NCBI RefSeq assembly: GCF_000003815.2
Contig: NC_049988.1
Span: forward strand, 18,735,598 to 18,799,597
Direction: 5' to 3'
Length of the DNA: 64,000 nt
Origin: Branchiostoma floridae
Taxonomy: Eukaryota; Chordata; Leptocardii; Amphioxiformes; Branchiostomatidae
The notes beneath the pieces are model-generated. The model saw only the letters and a list, made by a program, of their open reading frames with translations, searched no databases and was not told the origin of the DNA. The position numbers were made by a program, and so were the translations under genes. Of the stretch, positions 35,501 through 46,070 are shown piece after piece. Position 1 is the first letter of the stretch. Each line of letters starts with the position of its first letter.

Positions 35501-36356
35501 ATTATTACAATAGATCGTGGCCGTACCTGTTAGCCCGAGTATCATTAGCTTATCAACAAGTAAAGTTACAACTTAGAGTTAGCTTTTAGACTAGAGTAGG
35601 CATATTCTATACTATTCTACACTACTTGTTTGTTTGTCCCCTTTCATATTAAATGCAATTAGCCCTCGGACAAGAATTTGCAATAAACTATTATACTATC
35701 ATTAGTTAATCGGGGCTCCCATACACCCCCTCACCAAACGTATGGAAGCCACGGTGAACTACTGACTAGGAACTTCGGATACGCCAAAAAGGAGTTACTC
35801 AAGCAACTGGCTATGATTTTGGAAACGGTCAGACGTTTCAAACAAACATCCATTGTCTTTCGTCAGTGACACTGGACATATCTTGTTGGAGAGCAGTTTT
35901 TATATGGCTTGACACACACACCGCGTACCGTTAGCTATCTCTTGGGAGTACCGTTAGCTATAACACTGATGATGTCTGAAACCTCTGATCGTTTCCAAAA
36001 TCATATCCAGTTGCTTGAGGAAGTGCTTTGGGCGTATCTTATTACCTGGATGTCTAACGTTCATCGATGTAACTAGGACGATACTCAGGCTACCTACCTA
36101 TCTCCACTTTGAGAATCTGCAGCGCCGCCCCGAAGTTGGGTTTGAACAGGTAGTCTAGGATCTGGGACCGGTACGGCTCGGGGTAGCTCACGAGGAGGCG
36201 CGAAGTCGCCCCTCCGCCGCTCAGGCCCCCTACCCCGTCAAACCTCGCCCCCAACCCGCCCTGGTCCGTTAGGGTGTAGACTGAGGCGATGGGGGTAGTT
36301 AGAACACCAAGAACAAGAAGGCAGACGACGCTTCCGTATTTCGTGTTGGAAGCCAT
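29528..36356 (-). CDS. GALC: Galactocerebrosidase (GH59), copy 2
   Basis: Exons on the minus strand: 36356-36098, 34691-34447, 33550-33352, 32098-31905, 31528-30953, 30454-30331, 29937-29528 (stop), phases joining to 668 residues. Signal peptide, GH59 start ([20 protein letters not shown]), acid/base E182 (GIWNERIHD), nucleophile E258 ([12 protein letters not shown]) and the C-terminal [20 protein letters not shown] are all present, so an active enzyme is expected. It is convergent with copy 1, with their stops 1.4 kb apart. Relative to copy 1 it has one extra intron (34446-33551), whose donor ACG|GTCTTG is weak and whose sequence holds two pogo-like MITEs. If that intron is not removed the protein is truncated near residue 170. 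Confidence 0.94.
30060..30208 (+). repeat. (TG)n microsatellite, GALC copy 2 intron
   Basis: A long, interrupted run of TG repeats. It is the source of several spurious cysteine/valine-rich frames. Confidence 0.9.
30535..30585 (-). pseudogene. Small duplicate of the GALC copy 2 exon 6 acceptor region
   Basis: CAGCTCGAAAACTCCTCTGTC and the following GAAACAAAGTTGTTGCTTTT repeat the start of exon 6 and its acceptor at 30438-30475, about 100 bp upstream on the minus strand. It carries a 2-bp insertion and no full exon. Confidence 0.6.
30665..30832 (-). mobile_element. Pogo-like MITE, family copy 2
   Basis: Ends CAGTAGTAGCC and GCTTCTACTG with TA flanks; the interior matches the other copies in reverse. 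In a GALC copy 2 intron. Confidence 0.7.
32195..32300. mobile_element. Short fold-back repeat (GACATCCAGGTAATAA family)
   Basis: GTTAGACATCCAGGTAATAAG, AGCAGTTACCCGAACTCC and ATCATATCCAGCTGCTTGAG then AACTGCTTTTTGGCG recur in this family as a palindrome-like unit. In a GALC copy 2 intron. Confidence 0.5.
32642..33145 (+). repeat. LINE C-terminal ORF remnant with 3' tail
   Basis: An open frame to 33013 encodes a cysteine/histidine motif (CERICKYC, then [10 protein letters not shown]) typical of the C-terminal end of LINE polymerases, followed by a short 3'UTR with GCAATTAGCCCTCGGGCACG and AATAAA. The same 3' tail recurs at 35653-35700. Opposite in strand to GALC copy 2, in an intron. Confidence 0.7.
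33162..33328. mobile_element. MITE with TAATCTCC ends and 9-bp target duplication
   Basis: TAATCTCCAAGCAGATCCTA at the left is mirrored by TAGGATCTACTTGGAGATTA at the right. The flanks are CAAATAAAT and CAAAGAAAT, a 9-bp duplication with one mismatch. Its right edge lies 23 bp below the splice junction of GALC copy 2 exon 3 (33352). Confidence 0.82.
33561..33734 (+). mobile_element. Pogo-like MITE, family copy 3, in the copy-2-specific GALC intron
   Basis: Ends TAGTAGAAGCCGCTTAATTG and CAATTAACTGGTTTCTACTG. It starts 11 bp from the exon 3 acceptor of GALC copy 2. Confidence 0.75.
33789..33959 (-). mobile_element. Pogo-like MITE, family copy 4
   Basis: An inverted copy: GTAGAAGCCAGTTAATTGC at the left and TAAGCGGGTTCTACTA at the right. 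It forms an inverted pair with the copy at 33561-33734. Confidence 0.7.
34745..34935. mobile_element. Fold-back repeat, GALC copy 2 intron 1
   Basis: AGCAGTTACTCAAGCAACTG and GATATGATTTTGGAAA are mirrored by TTTCCAAAATCATATCCAGC and AGTTGCTTGAGTAACTG. This is the same family as 32195-32300 and 35779-36060. Confidence 0.6.
35779..36060. mobile_element. Longer fold-back element, GALC copy 2 intron 1
   Basis: ATACGCCAAAAAGGAGTTAC, CAAGCAACTGG and GGAAACGGTCAGACGTTTC at the left are mirrored by CGTTTCCAAAATCATATCC, AGTTGCTTGAGG and GGGCGTATC at the right. The middle differs between copies. Confidence 0.6.
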
Positions 36357-36483
36357 CTTGGAAGTAAAGGTCAGTATGGTTGCAGTTCTTGTGTACATCG
36401 CAAGGCGGCGCTGTACGAAAAAATCAAAGCAATAAAACTGTACATTAAGTGCATTGTTTTTACACTGTTTCCCCGGACACGTT

Positions 36484-36702
36484 AGTCTCAAAGCAGACAT
36501 GTCAGCTGGATGACAAAAGAGAAAAAAATTGACCAAATAGGGACAAATAAGTTGTTTTTTGCAGTCTATCTAACCGGCTGGTCAGTTCACTCCTAGGCCA
36601 AGTAGCTGCTACTAGACTTTTATTCCTAACTTGGCCAAAGTCCCCTACTACTATATTTGGCCAGGTGGGTGTCTGGTAGAGACTAACTGTATGTGTTGAC
36701 TT
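36484..36702. mobile_element. MITE with AGTCTC...AGAGACTA ends
   Basis: It matches 49935-50166 over most of its length (CAGTTCACTCCTAGGCCAA, ACTTTTATTCCTAACTTGG). The ends GTTAGTCTCAAAGCAGAC and GTCTGGTAGAGACTAAC are inverted. Confidence 0.65.
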
Positions 36703-36925
36703 CTAGTTTCTGTGACGTCGAAAGAAAAGAACACTTCAAATTAAAGAGAGGGTAACATGAACTGATAGCATTTGGGATATTATTTTGAGCGGCACATTTA
36801 CATACAACATGGCTGCTTAAAAGTGCTTATCAACGATTTTCATGTTCACAACAACACCTGTGTGTTAAGGCCATCAAACAATGTTTTCCTGGTTAATTTC
36901 AAATGCGCATTTACATCTGGATATC

Positions 36926-37100
36926 CAGTAGAAGCCGTTTGATTGCACTCCATATTTGCCAGCACATTTTGTGCAAATATCCAGATAGTGCAACAAAGCG
37001 AAGTTATTCACCTGGACCGCAGCACTACGGGACATTGGGATTCCGTGCAATTAACAAAAGTGTGCAGTTATACGTTGTGCAATAAACTGGCTTCTTATAC
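36926..37100 (+). mobile_element. Pogo-like MITE, family copy 5
   Basis: It starts CAGTAGAAGCCGTTTGATTG and ends CAATAAACTGGCTTCTTATAC; diverged. Upstream of GALC copy 2. Confidence 0.65.
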
Positions 37101-37190
37101 TACACGACGTACAGTGTTTTGTAAGGTGGATTAATCTTATGGAATTACTGTTGCTCCGTAGTAGAAGATGCATGCCATGTGGTAGCCTAT

Positions 37191-37406
37191 TCTCCAAGCA
37201 GAGGTTAGGCTCCGGTTGTTGTTGTTTTTTACGCTTTTTCTTGTCGTTTTTATCAGGCTTTCTTTTTTGTACTCTGTCTTGATGCGAGAAATCACGAAAG
37301 CTGGTTGATAGCGGTCAATTTCAAAGGAAGAGGAATAGAAAGCCCGATAAAAACTACTAAAAACGTTTAAAAAACACAGCCGGGGCCTAACCTCTGCTTG
37401 GAGAGT
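37191..37406. mobile_element. MITE related to the TCTCCAAGCAGA family
   Basis: TCTCCAAGCAGAGGTTAGGC at the left is mirrored by GCCTAACCTCTGCTTGGAGA at the right. The terminal motif is shared with the 33162 element; the interior is different. Confidence 0.65.
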
Positions 37407-37564
37407 AGCGGTAGCCTTGATTGTACTTGTACATGTGTACGTTGCGCCTTGTACTTTGTACACCTGTTTAACAATGGTATTTACTTTGCGGTCAAGTTCA
37501 ATATCAAGTGCACATAGATAAGAGAGAATACACAATGTCAATGTGTGCATGGGTCGTCCCAAAA

Positions 37565-38121
37565 TAGAGGTCAATCTCCAAGCAGACCTTACGCTAGCAT
37601 AACGCCACAAGATAGTATCAGTGCTGTTAAGTAAATGTGTAATATCCGCAAATTCGCAATATCGGCTAGTGTGCTAATACTGTTTTTTGATAATTGTCTT
37701 CTTTCTGGTTTTAACAAATGTAACGCGGCAGTGCAATTCAGGGTCTTAACAATGGCCCTGCTATCTGTACCGTCTTGTTGTGAAGAAATAAAACATTATG
37801 TATATCACTTCTTCCTTACAGAAGAACTTTATTGCACGACAATTGTACATGGTACAAAGTATGGCAACAACTATTACATAAAGTACAAAATAGAGGTATA
37901 GGATAAAGCTTAACATCCTAGTTAAGATAACAATAAGGGCTAATATGCATAATTCATTCATCATGCAATATCATAATGAAGTATATAAAAGGTGCCAGAG
38001 GAGTGAAGCCGGGCTAGGAGTGTGTTTGGCTACCGGAGGCTGATGACTCCCTTTGACCGGCTATACTCCTTGACAGCTTTGATATTATCTCATGCCACTG
38101 GTAAATCTGCCTGAAGAATAG
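37565..38121. mobile_element. Longer member of the TCTCCAAGCAGA family with LINE-tail insert
   Basis: The left end TCAATCTCCAAGCAGACC, with GATAGTATCA, pairs with the right end GATATTATCTCATGCCACTG then TAAATCTGCC. Inside, 37800-37980 matches a LINE-like 3' segment also seen at 60600-60740 (GAACTTTATTGCAC, TACATGG, ACAAAGTA, ACATCCT). Confidence 0.5.
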
Positions 38122-38186
38122 TACCCTATCCGCAGTGACCCCAGGCGAATCTCTGGAAGAAGGTTAAGGTATGGGCAAAAAAGTCC
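38122..38186 (-). repeat. B2 repeat of the split-direct-repeat element
   Basis: 65 bp, starting TACCCTATCCGCAGTGACCC and ending AAAAAAGTCC, the same as 39089-39153. Confidence 0.9.
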
Positions 38187-38903
38187 GGAGTGTCGACCGA
38201 AGGGTCACTGAACGGTCTACGAGCAGAGAATGGAAAAAAGGGCGGGAGGGCGGGTGTTTTAGTTCCCTTACTTCCCCAAACGTCCCACGTCTCTTGTGCA
38301 ACACATCCACGGCAACGGGGACGGTCTGACAAAAGCTACACCAATCTTCTTGTCCGCGGCTGGATTAGCGAATGTTCGGTGGGCCGCCCTAAACTCATCC
38401 AACATCTTCTTCTTCTTCGCCGCATCCCAGCTACCTCCAAAGCGGGCTACCACAGCTTTCCAATCCCCGCTATCCAGTGTCTTACCAAAAGAATCTTACT
38501 TCATCCAAACCCCGCCAGACATTCTAGATCATTTGCCGCCCTATCTCTTTTCCCTTTTGGAACCGAGTTCAAAGCCATCCGCGGTAGAAGTATACCAGGC
38601 CTAGCCACCTCTCCCGCGCTTGACGAACGCAACAATAGACCCCTCTCCATGTTCCTAGTTCAAGATGTGTTGTTACCATCTCCAGGATGGTGTCAAGCTC
38701 TTGATGTCGCTTGACCAGTTTCTAAACCGTACGAAACCTCACAAAGTTCAGACGCATTATGGATTCAATTTAGTTCCCAGCTTCATAGGCCTGTCTTTCC
38801 ATACCCTCTTCATATCTTTATACCATCCACTTAAAATCATACACCCTCAAGTCACTTCCGTCCATGTCCCTCTACTTCTATAAAGCTCCCCAGCTACCTC
38901 CGT

Positions 38904-39153
38904 CCGACCTCTCCGGCGTAGATCGGCCAACATATGGGAATGAAAGGCGCAGGGCGTATAAAAGGTTCTATGCACAGGTGAGGATGTACAGGTGGTTAAT
39001 GAGAGCACGTGGACTGCTCCCGACCAGGTGTCGCCTCTTAACGACGCGAAACCCGGTCAGAAGCAATCATGTGCCTCATTTGGAATAGTACCCTATCCGC
39101 AGTGACCCCAGGCGAATCTCTGGAAGAAGGTTAAGGTATGGGCAAAAAAGTCC
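38904..39153 (-). repeat. A2 and B1 repeats, directly joined
   Basis: 38904-39088 repeats 46416-46600 (185 bp, starting CCGACCTCTCCGGCGTAGAT and ending CATTTGGAATAG). 39089-39153 repeats 38122-38186. There is no gap between them. Confidence 0.9.
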
Positions 39154-40239
39154 TCCGTGGTCCCACCTCCATGCGCACCATCTCGGGCTTGTTTCATCAC
39201 GTAAAGCTTTCCGAATCTTACCCACGTCTTGACTTCCACACCTTTCACCTTTCCTCAAACCTCAAACCTTTTCCCCACACCTCATTACTTTCCCCAAACC
39301 TCAACACTTTCCCATACCTAAACCAGCTATTATCGCAGACTCCGAAGTTGTCTTTATTTCCTTTCGCTGTCCACAAAAGCACGTCACCGCCTCCCTGTCT
39401 AGCACTACATTTAAACTCGTCTTACTGATATCTTCACCGACAACACTCTCTCGGATTGTGCATATGTACTAGTTCTCACTCATGAGACAAAGCCACCGTC
39501 CAAACTTCTTTTTTTTTTCGGGTTTTATCACACTTGTGGGCGGAAAAAACGACGCATCACAGTACCTATCTTTCACGTCCTGCGTTCAACAAACGCCAGG
39601 TTGAGCTTCCGTTAACCCTCACCAAAGTTAATTATAACGGTTTGCCCACGCACTGACGAGAGCACCTCTTGTCTAGGAGAACCCAAACAATTCTCCTTAC
39701 AATCCCAACGAAAAGTCGTTATGAAGTCAGTTTTCCTACGAACATGGGCACTGTCTGTCCGGGGTGATACCCTGCCTTTCATATGGATCTTCTCTTGCAG
39801 TTTTTGCAGTCACCGGGTCGCTGTAATACCCAATCCCCATCCTGAGTGGAAGTTGATGGCAAAATTCCATACCAAACCATCTGACATTGCCAATTACGTT
39901 ACCAACAACTAGTATTACATTGACAAAAACAAAACTTACAGAACAGATATTGATCTTCCAAATCCAACTGTGACTGAACTGAATTGATCAACATAATATA
40001 TCTGGAGGCCTACCTAAATACCATCACATATTCCATTCGACTTTGTAAGAACGTGCCAGCTGACAACCTTCAAGCAGAAGCTCTCTTGTGCCAAATGGAT
40101 TTAGAAGCATCTGGTGCTAAATGTTGGGCTTCTGGTGTACGCAACTCTCTGGAGAAAATGTGGCTATGCTTTCGTCTGGCAAAAACGCCAAGTCAACAGT
40201 CTCAAGTACACCTCAAATTATTTCACTAATCTATCAGGG

Positions 40240-40860
40240 CTGAAAGGACATTTATTTCCCGACCTTTCTATCTGAAATCCACAACAATAAAAGAGCTGCG
40301 ACTACGAAAAATAAACTACGAACATACCGATTATTAACACAATCTTATAACGAAGAAGAATATCTTAAGATTACGCCATGGATCTACCATCACAAAACTA
40401 AGAATCAGTCGTCACAAATTACGAATCGAATCAGGAAGAAATAACCACAGTCCTCTAGAGCAAAGAAACTGCCTTTTTTTTTTAGTTTAGGTAAAGTAGA
40501 AGATGAAGTACAATTTACTGTGGAATGTCCGTTGTATGATAGCAATAGGAGCATCCTATTTGAATATGTGTCAAGTAAATATCCCCACTTCATACACTTG
40601 AACGACAAGGAGAACTTTTATTCCTGACAGCTTTTGATAAACCAACTCTAATTAACCATACAGCTAGCTACATTTATGCAATTACCAAGAAGCAAGAGGA
40701 AATCGAATGTACTAGAATAGATTAGATGCATATCTGCATATGTAGACGTGTGTGATTGTTTCCATTGCTGCATATATATATAACCGTTACCATTTGACCT
40801 GTACTTAGCCCAGTGGGGCAAAAATGTGCCATAAAATTCTTCATTCAATTATGTCACATA
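40240..40860 (+). repeat. LINE C-terminal and 3' remnant inside the element
   Basis: Broken forward frames include a VEDEVQFTVECPLYD-like segment and then TSYIYAITKKQEE, the pattern of LINE protein C-termini. The tail CTGTACTTAGCCCAGTGGGG resembles those at 43540 and 45235. Confidence 0.55.
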
Positions 40861-40979
40861 AAGAATGTCTGAAATTAATTCAAGACAATTAGTAGAGATG
40901 GCATTCTGGGGCTGCTGACTGACATACCTATACCAGCATCATGCGCTGTGGACCATATGGAACACAGATTAATGAGATT

Positions 40980-41210
40980 GCCATATTTGTATATAGCCGC
41001 ACCTGTGCACCCCATTGTCAATCAGTCACTAATCCCCGGCCTTTTCCCCAGTCAATGGAGAGACACAAAAATACGCCCCCTCCCTAAGAATTCCCGAACG
41101 CGACTGACTGGAAAAAACAGCCGGCCAACCAGCCTACTTTCAGTGTTGAGGTGCGAGCAAAGTGTTCGAAAGAGTTGTTCATGATTTTGCGCTATTCAAA
41201 CTTAAACGAT
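40980..41210 (+). repeat. LINE reverse transcriptase fragment
   Basis: A forward frame reads FPSQWRDTKIRPLPKNSR and SRPTSLLSVL, followed after a frame change by KVFERVVHDFALFKLKR. These are the first conserved RT blocks of LINEs. Confidence 0.65.
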
Positions 41211-41295
41211 ATTGTGTCAACTGCATAAACCGCTTACCACCCTAATCGCTCGACCACATCTGCCTTGGTTAATATGAGAGATGACTGGCTGTCAG

Positions 41296-42242
41296 TCATG
41301 GAAAGAGGGGAGCTTGTTGGAGTTGAATATACAAATTTAGCGCTGCGTTTGATCTTGTTACTGACAGTACTCTCCTTGTCGCGGCCAAACCTAACGTGTT
41401 ATAAATCATGGCCGACGATTTGAACCCAGAAGGAAGATTATTACAAACAAACCAGAAGCCCACCCACTGAAAACCAAGCAGCGTCCTAGATTCTGGATGT
41501 ATCGAGATGTGGTCGTAGCTCGACTTATCATCGCACTTCGTTTGAAACGTGTTTGGCCTAACATACTTGGTAACGTCGACCAACTTATCTAAGACAAACG
41601 GGCAATCCTTATAATGAATGAATTCAGATATCTCTGATCACAACACAAACGAGGCTTAGCCGGATCCACCGTTAAGAGCATTATTAGGTAGGGTGGTGCG
41701 CCTTCACCTACCTTCCCCCAAAATTTAGATTGCGCCCGTTTCCAGCCTATCCAATAATGGAAAGGAAGCAATAAACTTCACAAAAGATTTACAATACACG
41801 TTGTTAACAAACACTTGCGGCTCAGGAAAGTCTACCTTAATTCGATTTCCCCGAAACTTGCCTTTAAATGGAGTAATGAACTTGTACACGTCTACCCCTT
41901 TATTCACCCACTCTAAGAGCATATCCTTATCTGGATGGTCGGCCAAAATCAATTTCCACTCCGCAGTATGATGGCCTAATTGGCCTGCTATAAAAGAATT
42001 AGGGTCTGTAAACTTGACCATAGCTGTACTCGCTTGCACAGACCCCGACGCGATATCCTGCACACCTGGAGCACTAGGGTTGGAATCATCCCACGGCTGA
42101 CCTCGGAAGTCGACAAATCGGAGTTGTCGCTGTTGCGCCCGCTGCGCCGCCGACTCAGGGTCGAACGGATCTTGATATTCCCAGTCAGGAAAAGACCAAT
42201 CGCGTCTAGCAAGTTTCCGCTCACCGAACTGCTAGATAGCAA
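41296..42242 (-). pseudogene. DIRS/Ngaro-type reverse transcriptase fragment, frameshifted
   Basis: Three minus-strand frames in order carry AEWKLILADHPDKDMLLEWV, then KPRLCCDQRYLNSF, then DDKSSYDHISIHPESRTLLG, GFQWVGFWFV and LPSGFKSSAMIYNTLG. This block order and wording fit the reverse transcriptase of DIRS-order elements. At least two frame changes break it, and no catalytic YxDD box was found downstream. Confidence 0.65.
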
Positions 42243-43249
42243 GAGAGGAAACCTTAACTCTCTTGAAAACTGTAACCATAAACAGCGACAACACTCGAGC
42301 CAACCAAGGTCAGCCCTGAGACGAACCTCAACCCTTGGTTAAGGGCCTACGTAAGTAGAGGGTTGTTAGTAACCCGGCGAAGTTCGAAACAGGATTGAGA
42401 GGAAGGACGAGGCCACGAATACACAAATGGTCACCTTAAAATTATTATGGAGAACTAAGACAGAACCGAAAAATTTTGTTGCACTGCTTTGCCAAAGATC
42501 GATTAGAGTTGCAACTCCAATACCACGCACCCATTCCGCTTCTAAAGCCTGAAGGGGTTATCAAGAACTGCACAGCCAAGGAATTCCTCTTACTTCCCCT
42601 TGCTCAGCTTAACTTCAACCGATGCCGAACATGCACCGTTTTACGCAGAGACTTAGCTTCTTTAGTAAATGCCAATGGCAGTAAAAAACGAGAAAGAAGA
42701 TTTCTTCGTCCTCCTTAGGGCCAAGCGCTCCCAGGACCATTCTCCCTAGATTCGGATGATACTCATAACCAAACGTCTGATTCCATACCTTACGTGTCCC
42801 AAAGATTCTAAACACCTGAACCTGCAACGGCACGCGCTCCTCAAACACTGAATCAACTTATCTATATTTGTATTCATAATCAGGGTGGATAAACACTGCT
42901 TACCAGGGAGACCCTGAGTACACGCATATATAGAGTTTAAACACAATACAAATATTTGTATACTAGTATACCTAACCAAGACAAGTCCACCCTGCAAGAA
43001 ACACAATCATACCACTTCTCACAGTTGTTATCCGCACCGAATCGTAAAACAGGGCCTAGGGATTAAAAGTCGGATTCAGAAGTTTCTTAAATGAGTGGTG
43101 AGTTGTGGCCACTCTAACCACAGCTTGCAATTCCCTCCAAACAAATGCACCTATGTAAGAAGATTTTTTTTTTTTTTTTTCTACGGCCGGATGCGAGTTT
43201 GACCGTAGGGACCTGCAATGATTCATTTAAGAGTCTGCCCATTTTTGTA

Positions 43250-43600
43250 CTTCAAACATGGTAGAAGATGACGTGCACTTCACTGTTGATTGTGATATGT
43301 ATGACAAGATAGAAATGCGCTATCTTTTTATAAAGAAAGTAGCTTCCCTCACTTTAGACACATGAATAGCACTGACAAGTTTATAATCCTCATATGCTTT
43401 GACAAACCAACCATAGCTAAACCAATACAGTCCTACAGTTTCACAATCACCAAGACGCGAGAAGAAGCCGAACTTCTGTGTAGAGTAGATTTGTGATACT
43501 ATTATAGTATACCAATCCATGTTATGTCTTGTTGCGACCTGTACTTGGCTCGTTTAACCAACAATGTACAATAAATGACTACAATCATTCATTCATTAAA
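43250..43600 (+). repeat. LINE 3' remnant inside the element
   Basis: VEDDVHFTVDCDMYDK followed by broken frames and a tail with AATAAA at about 43571; similar to 40490-40860. A poly(T) run sits just upstream at 43165-43182. Confidence 0.55.
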
Positions 43601-44099
43601 AAATGAAACCACTACCCGATATCTAGCAGAAAACACAAAATTCAAAACTTCCGTTTCTTGACTCGTACATTAGTTGTCAGTCTATTCCCATCCAACCACC
43701 TCTCAGTACTGTTGCAATCAGTATTCAAAACAACATTTCTTGTAACCGACTTTGAAGAGTACTATCTGACCTTCAGTGGTTAAGTAGTTTGGCATGTCAT
43801 CAATGTACAATATGAAATATAACAGTCCGAGCACGGCCCCTTGTAGGACGCCGTCTGCAATGAAAGACAATCACTAGTAGTGCCACCTACGACTGCTACC
43901 TGGCACCTGTTTGACTGAAACCCCAACAATTTATTAGAGTAGAATAGAATTCTTCTGGCAAAGGTAGGAACCCCTGTTCCTATTTAGGCCACTCACTCAT
44001 TCTCAAAACACTGTCATCCCTGATAACTGCAGATTATCCAGGGCTTTTAAGATGTAGTGTGACCTGTGTTGCCTCAAGTGGTTATCCAGTCTCTCTTCA

Positions 44100-44810
44100 G
44101 AACAGTTTACGCTTGGAGATGTCACCACAGATTTTGGTAGCTTATTCCACCACGAGATAACCCTGATACAGAAGAAGTGTGTCCTTCTATTACTTCTCGA
44201 TCGGCGCTTTTTTCTTAATCCGGAGACAGTGTTGTTCGAGTGTTCTTAATTAGCTCAAAATGACATATAGTGTTTATGAGATCTCCTCTGATTCTCCTAA
44301 AGACCAATGTTGGTGATTTCAGAGCCTTCAAACTCTCTTCAACGGTTAACCTACTAGGGCCGAGGACTCTCTTAGTTGTTCTCTTTCGGATCTTTTCAAG
44401 TTCCAGGACCTGCTTCAATGTATAGGATGACCATGTTGGAGCCTCGTACTCTTGACTAGTTGAATACCAGTGACTTATATAGGAGAAAGAACACCACCTT
44501 GTCTATAAATGCAAAATGTTCTCCAATGAGTCCTGCAATCTTATTTGTCTTAATACATATGTAAGATATGTGCTTACTGAAACTCAGTTCCCTGTCAATG
44601 GTGATGCCCAAGTGCTTTTCCTGCTGCGTAAACTCCTTTAGGGTACAAGTAACATTGCGGTACATTAACTATCTCGGGGTGTCCTTTTTCCAGCTTATCA
44701 CTGTGTATTTCATAGTGTGGACACATTCTGATCTTTTTCATCAACACAAACTCTTTGTCTACTCTCTGACAGCAAAGATTGTATCCAACTTAAAGTATAT
44801 TTAATCGACC
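44100..44810 (-). repeat. LINE polymerase C-terminal fragment inside the element
   Basis: Minus-strand frames read KHLGITIDRELSFSKHISYI, then LEKIRKRTTKRVLGPSR and ALKSPTLVFRRIRGDLI, which is the classic order in CR1/L2-type LINE proteins. Several stops and frame changes are present. Confidence 0.7.
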
Positions 44811-45135
44811 TCCTGCACGAATTAGAGCAAAGGTTGGAGCCGTCCCAAGGCTGACCTTTACGATTGAGCTGCCAAACATTCAACTTAACATCCCTAAAAA
44901 CTCCCAAACACAGACGCCACTTGTCACCAGACACCAGGTAGGTCTGCACGACCAACGAGAAAACAAACGAAAATGACAATGCAGCTTAACCGGACTACTA
45001 CTAGAAACGACACATCGCAATCCAACCAAGGTCAGCCCGGGGACGGAACACCAACCCCTGGTTAGGGGCAGACCAACGTCAAGGGTTCTTAGTGACCCCG
45101 GTGCCCGTAGCAAGACTGAGAGGATGGATCCTCAT
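44810..45135 (-). repeat. Second copy of the segment upstream of the DIRS-type RT
   Basis: The minus frame ending RKGQPWDGSN resembles RGQPWDDSNPSAPGV upstream of the RT at 42100. AACCAAGGTCAGCCC and its hairpin partner CCCTTGGTT/CCCCTGGTT, then a GATTGAGAGGA-like end, are shared with 42295-42405. Confidence 0.5.
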
Positions 45136-45279
45136 GTACTTGAGTAAAGATTAGACGCAAAAATGCACACAAAAAATGTAAATGAATAAGTTACCAACGT
45201 TACCAGTATATGGATGTTGCCAGGTGATACGACTTAGCCCAGCGCGACAAAAAATGCAACTAAAGGTTGCAATCATTCA

Positions 45280-46070
45280 TAACACTGCGAGCACACCCTT
45301 CGCCAAATTCACACGCCAATCTGCACCATGAAAATTTCAATGAAACCCTTGGCCAATATCCAAATCAAGTTTTACGTAAAAGATGCGAAGTCGAACTGCT
45401 GAAAACACATGCCAAATCATAACGGCGCGAGCACTGCATTTGCCAAAATCAAATAACAATCTGCGCCAATAAAAATTCACACGTCTTCTTCTTCTGTGTG
45501 TTCTGGCAGGCACCAAGTCAAACCATAACTTTGCGAGCACACCATTCGCCAAAATCACAAGTTTTCTCCTTCTTCTTTGCGTTTCTGTGGTTACCATGTC
45601 CAACCAAAAGATTACGAGCACAAATTCGTCAAATTCACATGTCTTCTTTTTCTTCTTCTTTTTTTTTTTTCTGTGGCCACCCTATCAAACAAAAACACTT
45701 CCATTATCTGCAAAGATGGAAGGATGCCTACTACTACTACTACTACTTCTTTGTGTTTCTGTGGCCACCATATATCAAACCCAAGACTACGAGCACAAAG
45801 TTCGCCAAATTCACATGTGGGGCCAGCCACCATATCAAACCCAAACACTGCGAGCAAACCATTCGCCAAATTCACACGTCTTGCTCTTCTTATATGTGTC
45901 TCTGTGGTCCCATAACATTAAAACCATAGCACTGCGAGCAAACCATTCGCCAATATCCGAAACGACTGCATCATACGAGCTAATTACCCCGAAAACGTGT
46001 TTAACTCCAAAGCTTCGAGCATGCCAATCACCAAATTAACATATCAAACTAAGTAATGCGAAAACATTTA
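45280..46070 (-). repeat. Degenerate tandem array near the 5' end of the element
   Basis: A phrase like ACTGCGAGCAAACCATTCGCC, then AAATTCACACGTCTTCTTC and TTTCTGTGGCCACCATATC, recurs about eight times at irregular spacing (roughly 60-130 bp). The copies are diverged and carry CTT/CTA microsatellite growth. Confidence 0.7.

Noticed and set aside
38190-38714. A 174-residue plus-strand open frame inside the repeat element.
   Set aside because: No recognisable domain, poor start context and overlap with the B2-A2 interval of the mobile element.
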